Of a stretch of DNA of 49,924 nucleotides, positions 33,863-41,594 are shown piece by piece (within the stretch, counting starts at the first letter, position 1; the number at the start of each line of letters is the position of its first letter). The DNA comes from Corynebacterium sp. p3-SID1241 (GTDB lineage Bacteria > Actinomycetota > Actinomycetes > Mycobacteriales > Mycobacteriaceae): positions 1 through 49,924 of the forward strand of contig JALXWS010000020.1 in the NCBI GenBank assembly GCA_025144025.1. Reading direction: 5' to 3'. Below the pieces are notes generated by a model. That model searched no databases. It was not told the origin of the DNA and saw only the letters and a program-made list of their open reading frames with translations. The position numbers and the translations under genes are program-made.

Positions 33863-34218
33863 TGCGGCGCCACCTCCACTGTGTGGTCTTGATCCTCTTC
33901 TGGTTTCGCACCCATTTCCACGCAGAATACGCCGACCATAATGAGCGCGATTCCGGCGAGTTTTACTGCGCCGAGCGGCTCGCCAAATAGCGCGGCAGAA
34001 AGCAATGCGGTGGAAATTACCCCGCCGGATGCCCAGAGTCCATAAGCCACGCCCACGTTAACGCCTTCTTGCATTACGCGGTGCAGCAGCACAAAAGCAA
34101 GGATGAAGCAGAAGGCGGCCACGCCGTAGATCCAGACATGCTCTACGGCGAATTTCAGCGCGACGGTGCCCACGACTTCGCTGGCAATCGCGAGAAAGAG
34201 AATGACCCAAGCCCTCAC
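33859..34218 (-). CDS. SMR-family efflux subunit (first of a pair)
   Basis: This 119-residue, four-helix SMR protein has E14 in AIASEVVGT and YGLWASGGVISTAL. It carries an acidic C-terminal tail (KPEEDQDHTVEVAPQ) missing from its partner, a common difference between subunits of paired SMR pumps. Its start overlaps the end of the alkyltransferase-like gene by 4 bp, and its end overlaps the second SMR gene by 4 bp, giving a three-gene coupled unit. Confidence 0.9.
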   Translation of the reverse strand: MRAWVILFLAIASEVVGTVALKFAVEHVWIYGVAAFCFILAFVLLHRVMQEGVNVGVAYGLWASGGVISTALLSAALFGEPLGAVKLAGIALIMVGVFCVEMGAKPEEDQDHTVEVAPQ

Positions 34219-34526
34219 TCCATCAACTCCTGTAATTCGCGGGCGTCGATTCCGTGCTCGTGCATTTTAACGCGGCCGTTGGCGTGCGCGATGGCCTCGC
34301 GATCCCAGAACTCCGCGGCGCGGGCGGGATCGTGGGAGGCACCATCGGCGCGGACAACCCGCCACCAAGCGGTATTGGCACCGCCGCCGTGGCGCTTTAA
34401 CACGGTGCCGACGTTGCGCGCACCGCAGCCGGCCACCTTGGCCACCTCGCCATAGGAGGTGACGTTGCTGGGCGGAATCACGGCAACAACCGCCAATACG
34501 CGTTTGACCAGTGGCGATTCACTCAT
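34215..34526 (-). CDS. Alkyltransferase-like (ATL) DNA-binding protein
   Basis: This 103-residue protein matches the DNA-binding domain of O6-alkylguanine transferases (VTSYGEVAKVAG, ARNVGTVL). Where MGMT has PCHRVV, it reads A-W54-W-R-V-V, so the alkyl-accepting cysteine is replaced by tryptophan. ATL proteins bind alkylated bases and signal nucleotide-excision repair. Here it is coupled by 4 bp to the paired SMR pump genes, an unusual partnership. It lies 5 bp after the VOC gene. Confidence 0.88.
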   Translation of the reverse strand: MSESPLVKRVLAVVAVIPPSNVTSYGEVAKVAGCGARNVGTVLKRHGGGANTAWWRVVRADGASHDPARAAEFWDREAIAHANGRVKMHEHGIDARELQELME

Positions 34527-34531
34527 CGCAA

Positions 34532-35359
34532 TTATTGCGGGTCGAGGCCCAGCACATCATCCGACTCGGTGGGCTCTTCTTCGGGGGCGTCTTCGACCTC
34601 GGTGAGGGTGATGGTCGCACCGGTGGAATCGGCCAATAGGCACATGCGGCCAAAGGGCGAATCCCACGGTTCGCGGATGACCTCGCCGCCTAGTTCCACG
34701 GCCTTCTTCGCAGCGGCGTCGATATCGCGCACGCCCAAGTAGGTCTGCCAGAAGCTCGGGACCTGCGGCGGGAACTGGCCCTCGGCGTTCCACAGGCCAG
34801 CAAAGGGCGCACCGTCTTCTTCCGCGGTAGCGTAAATGAAGTTCTCATCCTCGGACTGCATGGCGCGAATTTCCCAGTTGAAAAGCTCGCCATAAAAATC
34901 CATCGCGTTCTGGAAGCCCGAGGTAGCGGTGAGCTCGTGCCAGACCGGGGTGCCGGGCTCGCCGGCGGCCACGAAGTGCTCTGGGCCGGCGGGTTGGATG
35001 AGGCCGAACATGCCCCCGGCGGCGTCGACAAGCAGGGCCATGTGCCCCAGCTGCACCTGCTGCGGCTCCACGAGGATGCGCCCGCCGAGGTTCTGCGCGC
35101 GCTGGCAATCGCCCGCGATGTCCTTGGACAGGAAGTAGGTCACCCACGTATCCGGCATGGGGGCCTCCTCCGGCTGCGGGATCAGACCGGCGATGGGCAG
35201 GCCCTGCAGGCGCGCCATCTGGTAGGGATTGTCTTCGCCGGACTCGGCGGAGATTTCCCATCCCAGCACCTGCTCGTAGAAGTGCGCGGACTTGCGCGGG
35301 TCCGAGGTGGTCAGGTCGATCCAGTAGGGCATGCCCACTTCAGCTTCGAATGCTGGCAT
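34532..35359 (-). CDS. VOC (glyoxalase/bleomycin-resistance) family protein, two domains
   Basis: This 275-residue protein contains two VOC modules. The first begins MPYWIDLTTSDPRKSAHFYEQV and the second begins near residue 142 with WHELTATSG and NAMDFYGELFNWEI. Two-domain VOC proteins of this type are common in actinobacteria with unknown substrates. Its ATG immediately follows the stop codon of the S4 gene (TAGATG), indicating coupling. An acidic C-terminal tail follows domain two. Confidence 0.85.
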   Translation of the reverse strand: MPAFEAEVGMPYWIDLTTSDPRKSAHFYEQVLGWEISAESGEDNPYQMARLQGLPIAGLIPQPEEAPMPDTWVTYFLSKDIAGDCQRAQNLGGRILVEPQQVQLGHMALLVDAAGGMFGLIQPAGPEHFVAAGEPGTPVWHELTATSGFQNAMDFYGELFNWEIRAMQSEDENFIYATAEEDGAPFAGLWNAEGQFPPQVPSFWQTYLGVRDIDAAAKKAVELGGEVIREPWDSPFGRMCLLADSTGATITLTEVEDAPEEEPTESDDVLGLDPQ

Positions 35360-35644
35360 CTACATATTCCTCCACTTTTCCGGATCAAAGTCATCGTCGG
35401 CCGTGGCTTCATCAAAGTAATCATCGTCATCGTCCGGCTCGCCCACGCGCGCGCAGGCGTCCTCGATGCACACCTCATCGCCTGGGTGGAGCATGGCGCC
35501 CCGGCGCGTTTCAGGCTCGCCATTGACCGTAACTACGCCTTCTGCGATGAGCTCTTTAGCCTCGCCGCCGGTAGCCACCAAGCTGGCCAGCTTGATGAAC
35601 TGGCCCAATTTGATGGAGTCGCCGTTGATAGGAATGTCTAGCAT
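35360..35644 (-). CDS. S4-domain RNA-binding protein
   Basis: This 94-residue protein has a full S4 domain (IKLGQFIKLASLVATGGEAK, VTVNGEPETRRG) and a very acidic C-terminal tail with five consecutive aspartates. Small S4 proteins include YaaA and RqcP, which bind rRNA or tRNA in ribosome quality control; the exact class is uncertain. ATG 35644 is chosen over 35773 because the S4 motif starts there. It abuts the VOC gene with no gap. Confidence 0.85.
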   Translation of the reverse strand: MLDIPINGDSIKLGQFIKLASLVATGGEAKELIAEGVVTVNGEPETRRGAMLHPGDEVCIEDACARVGEPDDDDDYFDEATADDDFDPEKWRNM

Positions 35645-35679
35645 GCCGCCCAGCTTACCCAGCCCGCGCGCGGCTATCG

Positions 35680-36615
35680 CTACGGGTGGGCGATATGGAA
35701 GAAATCCAGGACCGTATCGGTGGTCCACTCCGCTTTCACCAAACCGGAATGGTCCGTGGCCCCGCCATTCCACGTGTGCGTGCCACCGTGGATGGTGTAC
35801 TGCTCGGTGCGCGCATCACATACCCGCCAGGTGAAGTGCTCCACTGCTTCTTTCCGACGCCGCTTTGGAAACGGATTGCACCCATTCTCCCTCGCGATTC
35901 CGCGTAGCGATTGCTTCACCGAGCGGTAGTGCGCGCCGTGCTGGTGCCCGCCACCGTATTTCATAAGCACGTCGTCCGTGCCGTGAATATCGAGGTAATC
36001 GGTAGGCTCGCTGGCGCAGTCCTTTTCCACGCGGTCATACTTGGCCGCCGAAACCGTAGCCACCGCATCAAATAAGCCCGGCCGCTTGCAGGTCACCGCG
36101 CGGGCGAATCCGCCACCATTGGAAAAGCCCACGCCATAGGTGGTATCAGAGGCGGGATAGTGACGGCGGACGAAATCAATCGTGTCATCGACGTATTTGA
36201 GGTCATCGTCCAAGCTAGTCACCGCGTACGGTGCCGGCGCCCACGCCTTGCCCGCGCCTTGGACGAAGACGGTGATGGCATCGCCCTGGGACAGGTCAGT
36301 GCCTTTGAACATATTGCCGGCATCCATCTCATAGCCGTGCATCGCCACGACCACGGGCAATCGGTGGCGCTTATCCGCATTAAACGGCACGTGCACCACA
36401 AAACTGCGATGATTTTGCAGGTTAATGATCTGGTAGCGGCCATTAGCCGTTGTGCCCTGATCCGGCAGCGTGGTGATATAGCCATCGGCCGCGCCTTGCG
36501 ATTCATTCGGCACGCTGCCCGGCTGCGGCAGTTCTTCCTCGCACCCTGCCATGAGCCCGGCGGCCGCGCATAACCCAGCGCATAGGGCCAGTGCTTTCTT
36601 GCCTACCTTAATCAC
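35680..36615 (-). CDS. LpqC-like lipoprotein esterase (PHB-depolymerase family)
   Basis: This 311-residue protein has a lipoprotein signal with lipobox LMAGC, the acylated cysteine being C25. The mature domain has VVVAMHGYEMDAGNMF, the nucleophile elbow GFSNGGGFAR and a late HGTDD, the layout of the LpqC/polyhydroxybutyrate-depolymerase esterase group. It is probably anchored on the outer face of the cytoplasmic membrane. Substrate is unknown. It overlaps the YbjQ-type gene by 8 bp. Confidence 0.87.
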   Translation of the reverse strand: MIKVGKKALALCAGLCAAAGLMAGCEEELPQPGSVPNESQGAADGYITTLPDQGTTANGRYQIINLQNHRSFVVHVPFNADKRHRLPVVVAMHGYEMDAGNMFKGTDLSQGDAITVFVQGAGKAWAPAPYAVTSLDDDLKYVDDTIDFVRRHYPASDTTYGVGFSNGGGFARAVTCKRPGLFDAVATVSAAKYDRVEKDCASEPTDYLDIHGTDDVLMKYGGGHQHGAHYRSVKQSLRGIARENGCNPFPKRRRKEAVEHFTWRVCDARTEQYTIHGGTHTWNGGATDHSGLVKAEWTTDTVLDFFHIAHP

Positions 36616-36937
36616 GGGCGCGCAGCTTCACCGCCGTGCCGGTGGCCGTGACCATCAACATGTCATTCGAGGTGCCCATGGGCGAATAATCAAAGGCGAT
36701 GCCCACCACGCCATCGGCCCCGAGCTCCTGCCCGCGGCGCCACAGCTCATCGAGCGCCGCCTCGCGCGCCTTGATGGCCTCGCTCTCATATCCGGCGGAG
36801 CGTCCACCGGTGATATTGCGGAGGGATGCCCCGAAATCCTTCAGCATATTAATACCGATGACGGTTTCCCCGGCGATGATGCGGATATAATCCGTAATCT
36901 CGTAGCCATCAACGGTATTAGTAGTGGTAAAAATCAT
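36608..36937 (-). CDS. YbjQ/UPF0145-family protein
   Basis: This 109-residue protein has the family core GINMLKDFGASLRNITGGRSAGYE and GADGVVGIAFDYSPMG. UPF0145 proteins form pentamers and are sometimes called heavy-metal-binding, with no settled function. TAATCT lies 6 nt before ATG 36937, suggesting a leaderless mRNA. It overlaps the downstream lipoprotein gene by 8 bp. Confidence 0.9.
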   Translation of the reverse strand: MIFTTTNTVDGYEITDYIRIIAGETVIGINMLKDFGASLRNITGGRSAGYESEAIKAREAALDELWRRGQELGADGVVGIAFDYSPMGTSNDMLMVTATGTAVKLRARD

Positions 36938-36946
36938 GGCCCCAGA

Positions 36947-37621
36947 TTACATGGCTATAAGCCCACGCAATCCCTCAAAGAGGATGACCACGCCCAGCAA
37001 TAGGAAGACCACGCCGCTGACAATATCCACCCATGCGGAGTTCTTGGCCATCCACTTCGATACCGCGCGAGTACTCAAGGCCACGCCCACGAAGAGCACG
37101 AGGCTTTCCAGGATCAGGACGGCACCCACCAGCAGGTTGGCGACGATGCCCATGCCGGGGTCGATGAAATTGGCAAAGATGGCGCCGAAGAAGATGACCA
37201 CCTTAGGGTTCGAGAGATCGCAGATGAACCCCATGCGATAAGCGGTGCCGGCCTTGATGATGCCGTCCGGCGTAAACCCGCGCGGCTGCGGGGCGCTGGT
37301 TTCGGTCCCCACCACGGTTGCGGGCGCACGGCGCTCCTTGATGCCGCCGGTAATGGCGGTATAGGCCATCCACAGCAGGTAAGCGCCACCAAGGACTTGC
37401 AGCGCCACCAGGATCCCAGGGTGCGCAGAAATCAATGCGGAAAGGCCCGCCAAGGAGGCCACGGTCCAGATGGTAAGGCCGGTGGTGCTACCAAGCGCCG
37501 CCCATACCGCCGCGCGCGTGGAGCGCGCGCCCAAGCGAATAATCTGCACCACGTCTGGACCCGGCGAGGCCATCGCCGCGAACCACACACCCATTAAGGT
37601 CACCAGGGCGCTAATAGCCAC
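36947..37621 (-). CDS. LysE/RhtB-family amino acid exporter
   Basis: This 224-residue protein has about six membrane helices and the family marks ASPGPDVVQIIRLGARS and DLSNPKVVIFFGAIFANF. The family exports amino acids such as lysine, threonine or homoserine lactone; the substrate is not inferred. GTG 37621 is the start, with GGAGGT 6 nt before it. A 7-bp inverted repeat with a possible -10 in its spacer lies upstream. A truncated homologue lies further upstream on the same strand. Confidence 0.88.
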   Translation of the reverse strand: MAISALVTLMGVWFAAMASPGPDVVQIIRLGARSTRAAVWAALGSTTGLTIWTVASLAGLSALISAHPGILVALQVLGGAYLLWMAYTAITGGIKERRAPATVVGTETSAPQPRGFTPDGIIKAGTAYRMGFICDLSNPKVVIFFGAIFANFIDPGMGIVANLLVGAVLILESLVLFVGVALSTRAVSKWMAKNSAWVDIVSGVVFLLLGVVILFEGLRGLIAM

Positions 37622-37638
37622 CTAACACCTCCATACTC

Positions 37639-37662
37639 GCATGCGATTAGATTAACGCATGC
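37639..37662 (-). promoter_or_regulatory. Inverted repeat/operator candidate upstream of the LysE-family gene
   Basis: GCATGCG (37639-37645) and CGCATGC (37656-37662) are perfect inverted arms around 10 AT-rich bases. On the minus strand the spacer contains TTAATCT, a possible -10 element. A dimeric regulator could bind here. No regulator gene is adjacent. Confidence 0.45.
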
Positions 37663-37757
37663 CACTATAAGAAGTCTCTCACCTGCAGCGAAACAGGTAA
37701 GTCCTGTGATTTAGGCAGCTCCTATATCAACTCTTTTATAGAAATCCGCCACCTGCA

Positions 37758-38003
37758 CTAACCGAAGAGCTCGATAGCGCCCTCCACGACCATAACGAGT
37801 CCCAGCACCGCAAAGATAAGACCAGAAACAATATCGATGGCCGCGGAATGGTGCGCAATCCAGCGCGATGCCGCGCGCACAATGAGTACAAAGGTAGAAA
37901 ACCACGTCACGGACATCGCCACACGGATTGCCGCCACCGCAACGGTCCAAGTGGGCGACATATCGGGGCGAATAAACTGCGCGAAAACTGCGCCGAAGAA
38001 TCT
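37758..38003 (-). pseudogene. Truncated LysE-family gene (C-terminal third)
   Basis: The minus frame from about 38000 reads FFGAVFAQFIRPDMSPTW, aligning with FFGAIFANFIDPGMGIVA of the intact neighbour, and continues to a normal C-terminus (GLVMVVEGAIELFG, stop at 37758). The N-terminal part is missing: homology stops at about 38000 and the frame hits a stop at about 38016. The internal ATG 37961 would give only 67 residues. This looks like a gene cut by insertion of foreign DNA. Confidence 0.75.
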
Positions 38004-38455
38004 GCATCTAGTCGGTTACGGCAACTGGAACGGCGAGGGCTCGGCAACGCTGATGAAGGTGGGGTCCTTTGTCAAACACACTGCCCAGGTAGTCGCGGGC
38101 TGTGTCGATGAGACTCGGCAGCACTCCGAATGGATGTCCGTGGTATCAAGGCCGCTGAACTATTCAAGTTGCGGGACGAAAAGAGTCTCGCAGTGACGCT
38201 TGATCCCTGAGCAAGTTCGATCCTTCCACGATCTGTGCTGGAGAAGCCGAGCGCTCGGGGCCCTTGACCGGCTGGACACGTGCCGGGTAGTGGCTCGCCC
38301 ACAACCCCCGTGCCCACACGCACCGAGAAGGGACAGGTCACCGAGTACGATCCCGATTCCACGGCGACGGACCATGAACTCGAATGACGTGCCTGGCCCA
38401 AGGTGTGGACGCTCGGCGTGTGGTTTAACCCTTATGAGACTTGCCGGTCACAGCC
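38004..38455. other. Non-coding/degenerate stretch at the left edge of a metal-resistance patch
   Basis: No complete gene is visible in these 450 bases. Short frames on both strands are interrupted by stops. One minus-strand stretch near 38020-38145 (GVLPSLIDTARDYLGSVFDKG) reads like coding sequence but is closed by stops and could be a gene remnant. No transposase motif or terminal repeat was identified. Confidence 0.5.
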
Positions 38456-40348
38456 TCAGCGCTTTGCTTGCGCAGCCCGCAGGCCGTTCAAGATCACGAT
38501 CACTTCGGCGACCTCGTGAACCAACACGACGGCGGCCAGACCCAGCACGCCGCTGATCGCCAGTGGCATCAACACGATGATGATGGCCAGAGACAGCACG
38601 ATGTTTTGGTTGATGATCCTGCTTCCTCGGCGGGCGTGCTGCAGCGCCTTCGGGATTAGCCGGAGGTCGTGGCCGGTGAAGGCGACGTCAGCGGACTCGA
38701 TCGCGGCGTCAGAGCCGGTCGCTCCCATCGCTATGCCCACCGTCGCGCCCGCCAGTGCCGGCGCGTCGTTGATGCCGTCGCCGATCATCGCCGTCGGCGT
38801 CTTGGAGGAGAATTCGGCCACGATGCTTGCCTTGTCCTCAGGGCGCAGCTCGGCGCGCACGTCGTCGATTCCGGCGATTCCAGCCAGCGCCCGGGCGGTG
38901 CGAGTGTTGTCGCCGGTGAGCATGCTTACTTCCACGTCGTTGGCGTGCAGGGCCTGCACGGCTTCGGGCACCTCGGGCCGCAACTCGTCGCGGACCCCGA
39001 TCGCCCCGGCGAGGGCGTCATCGACGGTGACCAGGACGCAGGTCTGGCCCTCGGACTCCATGCGCTCAACGTCCGCTTTCAGTGGCCCGGCGTCGATCCA
39101 TCGGGGGCTGCCCACCAGCACCCGTCGGCCTTCGACGGTGCCGCCGATGCCATGCCCAGCTTCCTCGCTGATGTCCGAGGCGGTGGGCGCTTCGGGCCCC
39201 GCTGCCGCGATCGCCGCGGCGAGGGGGTGTGTCGATTGCTGCTCAACTGCCGCCGCGAAGGAAAGCACCTGCGCCCGATCGAATCCGTCTGCCGGGACCA
39301 CTCCGGTAACCTCAGGCTGGTTGCGGGTAAGGGTTCCGGTTTTGTCCACTGCCAGGTGACGGATGCCGCCGAGTCGCTCGAACGCCGCGCCGGACTTGAT
39401 GACCACTCCGAACTGGCTGGCCGCGCCGATCGCGGCCACGACCGTCAGCGGCACGGAGATTGCCAGCGCGCACGGCGACGCTGCGACCAGGACTACCAGC
39501 GCACGGGTGATCCACGTCTCAGGGTCGCCCAGCAGCGAGCCGATCACGCCGACCAGCACCGCCAGGATCATCACCCCGGGCACTAGGGGTTGGGCAATCC
39601 GGTCGGCGATCCGGGCGCGGTCGCCCTTTTCCGCCTGCGCTTGCTCGACTAGGTCCACGAGTGTGGTCAGCGAGTTGTCCGTTCCAGCTGCGGTCGTCTC
39701 GACCTCCAGCACCCCGGCGGAGTTGATCGCTCCCGCAGGCACTTCGTCGCCGGGCGCAACCTCCTCCGGAATGGATTCTCCGGTGATCGCTGAGGTGTCA
39801 AGGCTGGAGCGCCCGGATCGAATGATGCCGTCCGTGGCGATCCGCTCCCCGGGGCGCACGAGCATTAGCTCGCCAACCTCGAGGTCCTTCGCTTCGACCT
39901 CAGCCGCTGTGCCGTCGCGCAGCACCGTCGCGGTCTGCGGTACCAGCTTCAACAGTGCCCGCAGTCCGCCTTGGGCCCGGTCCATCGCCTTGTCTTCCAG
40001 TGCCTCGGCGATCGAGTACAGGAACGCTAGCGCCGCGGCCTCTCCGACGAATCCGAGGATCACCGCGCCGACCGCGCTGATCGTCATTAGCAAGCCAATG
40101 CCGAGCTTGCGCTTCGTGACAAGGTTCCCGATCGCTCCAGGCGCGAACGTGTAAGCGCCCAACAGCAGGCCAACCCAATACAGTACCGTCGCGGGCGTCT
40201 CCAAGTCGGACCAGTCCAGCACCAGTCCTGTTATGAGGGCTACGCCGGAGAAGATCGGCAGCAGTAGCTCAGGGTCCTTCCACCATGGCCGATCGAGCTC
40301 GTCAATCTCCGTGCCGGTTTCGTGTTCGCATCCACATGCTGAACTCAT
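38456..40348 (-). CDS. Heavy-metal translocating P-type ATPase (Cd/Zn/Co type)
   Basis: This 630-residue P1B ATPase has the TGES motif (ITGESIPEE), the membrane metal site AASPCALAIS with SPC rather than CPC, the phosphorylation motif VDKTGTLTRN and the hinge MIGDGINDAPALA. An SPC motif with no N-terminal HMA domain is typical of P1B-4 pumps such as mycobacterial CtpD, which move cobalt, zinc or cadmium. An N-terminal CGCEHE cluster could bind metal. ATG 40348 has GGAG upstream and overlaps the regulator gene by 4 bp. By eye its DNA is more GC-rich than its neighbours. Confidence 0.92.
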   Translation of the reverse strand: MSSACGCEHETGTEIDELDRPWWKDPELLLPIFSGVALITGLVLDWSDLETPATVLYWVGLLLGAYTFAPGAIGNLVTKRKLGIGLLMTISAVGAVILGFVGEAAALAFLYSIAEALEDKAMDRAQGGLRALLKLVPQTATVLRDGTAAEVEAKDLEVGELMLVRPGERIATDGIIRSGRSSLDTSAITGESIPEEVAPGDEVPAGAINSAGVLEVETTAAGTDNSLTTLVDLVEQAQAEKGDRARIADRIAQPLVPGVMILAVLVGVIGSLLGDPETWITRALVVLVAASPCALAISVPLTVVAAIGAASQFGVVIKSGAAFERLGGIRHLAVDKTGTLTRNQPEVTGVVPADGFDRAQVLSFAAAVEQQSTHPLAAAIAAAGPEAPTASDISEEAGHGIGGTVEGRRVLVGSPRWIDAGPLKADVERMESEGQTCVLVTVDDALAGAIGVRDELRPEVPEAVQALHANDVEVSMLTGDNTRTARALAGIAGIDDVRAELRPEDKASIVAEFSSKTPTAMIGDGINDAPALAGATVGIAMGATGSDAAIESADVAFTGHDLRLIPKALQHARRGSRIINQNIVLSLAIIIVLMPLAISGVLGLAAVVLVHEVAEVIVILNGLRAAQAKR

Positions 40349-40704
40349 GCGTCCGCTCCTTTCTCGCCGCAGTCGGGCACCGAGCACTCAGTGTCGATAC
40401 AGGGGGCATTCTCGTCGACGGCCAGCGTCGCGTGGACCAGCGCTTCGAGCGCTGCCGCGAGGTGGGGATCGGCGATTTCGTAGCGGGTCTTGCGGCCCTC
40501 CGGCTCAGCTACGACAATGCCACAATCGCGCAGGCAGGATAGGTGGTTCGAGACGTTCGAGCGGGTCAGATCCAAGCTTTGCGCGAGCACGGCCGGGTAG
40601 CTCGGACCGTCTAGTAGGGTTAGCAGGATTCGGGAGCGCGTCGGATCAGCCATGGCCCGGCCGAGCCGGTTCATGACGTCGAGACGCGAAGCAATAGTCA
40701 GCAT
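40345..40704 (-). CDS. cmtR: ArsR/SmtB-family metal sensor CmtR
   Basis: This 119-residue winged-helix repressor strongly resembles CmtR of M. tuberculosis, as I remember it (ADPTRCRIL, LTRSNVSNHLSCLRGCG). Here the recognition helix is LTRSNVSNHLSCLRDCG, so the two DNA-proximal metal cysteines are kept, and a third ligand candidate lies in NAPC near residue 101, with further cysteines in the tail. CmtR senses cadmium and lead. It overlaps the ATPase gene by ATGA, the usual sensor-pump operon. TATAAT lies 7 nt before ATG 40704. Confidence 0.93.
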   Translation of the reverse strand: MLTIASRLDVMNRLGRAMADPTRSRILLTLLDGPSYPAVLAQSLDLTRSNVSNHLSCLRDCGIVVAEPEGRKTRYEIADPHLAAALEALVHATLAVDENAPCIDTECSVPDCGEKGADA

Positions 40705-40707
40705 GCG

Positions 40708-40720
40708 CTGAATTATACAG
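40708..40720 (-). promoter_or_regulatory. cmtR promoter -10 within a CTG-CAG inverted repeat
   Basis: On the minus strand CTGTATAATTCAG contains a consensus TATAAT (40712-40717) flanked by CTG and CAG arms. The start codon is 7 nt downstream, so the mRNA is leaderless. CmtR binding here would block RNA polymerase; that is inferred from the position. Confidence 0.6.
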
Positions 40721-41282
40721 TATGCGATGAACTATTTAAAATGGACTGAACTAACAGTCACGCGAAAGTCCTGCGACCTGCAAGAATTAGTCGATGGGAT
40801 AGCCGATGACTGGTTCTTCGCGGTTCGGCTGCCAACCCAACGCGGGGGGACGTGGGCGGCGAAGTTCTCCAGAATCTTCACGTGGATGTCCACACCCACC
40901 CCTGTGGGGATGGTGATGAACAGGGTGTCGGCGCACATGACGGCGGCGTAGGTGCGGCCAGCGACACTGACACCAGGTTCTCCATCAAGGGCTAGACACT
41001 CACGGACATTGCGTACGGGTCGAACCACACGTAGCGAAGCTTTCTAATAGCCAAATGACTAACTCATTTCGCTGGTATCCGGGAATGATACTTCCTTGAA
41101 GTCGGCAGTGTTGGCTATTCCGCGTACAAAGTACTGGAACTGCTGCTTGGAAACCACTTTGATCTACGAAGACATAGCCCTTCAAGCTACATCGCAGGAA
41201 AATTCCATTTCACGGTCGGTACGGGCCTTTTGCAGTTGGTTAATTCGAAATTCGTTCACCATCTCCTTAGCCACCCGCACGA
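40721..41282. other. Stretch without a recognisable gene, right edge of the metal-resistance patch
   Basis: About 560 bases hold no supported gene. A minus-strand frame at 40732-41028 (98 residues, with GRTYAAVMCADTLFITIPTG) is open but has no ribosome site or recognised family and may be a remnant. The right boundary of foreign DNA is unclear and lies before the small gene at 41283. Confidence 0.45.
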
Positions 41283-41411
41283 TTAACGCGGTGTTTCGCC
41301 ATCTTCGCGCGAGGCGAGTAGTTCCTTTAAGTGCGCATCGATGTCATCGAGCTTTTTAATAACGGCAACGGCGAAAGTGATACTAATGACTAAAGCGATA
41401 ATGCTGAGCAT
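41283..41411 (-). CDS. 42-residue single-helix membrane protein
   Basis: The frame MLSIIALVISITFAVAVIKK begins at ATG 41411 with a strong AAAGGAAGG site 7 nt upstream. It has one N-terminal membrane helix, then a polar helix (LDDIDAHLKELLASREDG) that could form a coiled coil, and stops at 41283. It is downstream of betA on the same strand but behind the betA terminator. Function is unknown; a small subunit of a transporter is one possibility. Confidence 0.6.
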   Translation of the reverse strand: MLSIIALVISITFAVAVIKKLDDIDAHLKELLASREDGETPR

Positions 41412-41534
41412 TAATGCCTTCCTTTACTCTGGTGCCCCATTACAGTGGACCTGGTTCCTTGCGAGGCGATTAAATCATAGTTCTGGCCCAGCGGATAGGG
41501 AGCAACGGTGAGGCCAAGGGGGACGTCGGCAAGC

Positions 41535-41571
41535 AAAAGCGCCGCGCCCCAGGGAAGGGAAACGCGGCGCT
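41535..41571 (-). terminator. Rho-independent terminator of betA
   Basis: A 9-bp perfect stem (41538-41546 with 41563-41571) and 16-nt loop are followed by TTTT on the minus strand. It lies 24 bp after the betA stop codon. Confidence 0.85.
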
Positions 41572-41594
41572 AGAGCAATCCGGCAGGAGGGTGC

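Noticed and set aside
38072..38401. Possible transposase remnant in the gap left of the P-type ATPase
   Set aside because: No DDE or serine-recombinase motif, terminal repeat or target duplication could be seen. Only short interrupted frames are present.
40732..41028. 98-residue minus-strand frame upstream of cmtR
   Set aside because: It has no ribosome site, no recognised family and lies in a degenerate zone. It is noted as a possible remnant but not called a gene.
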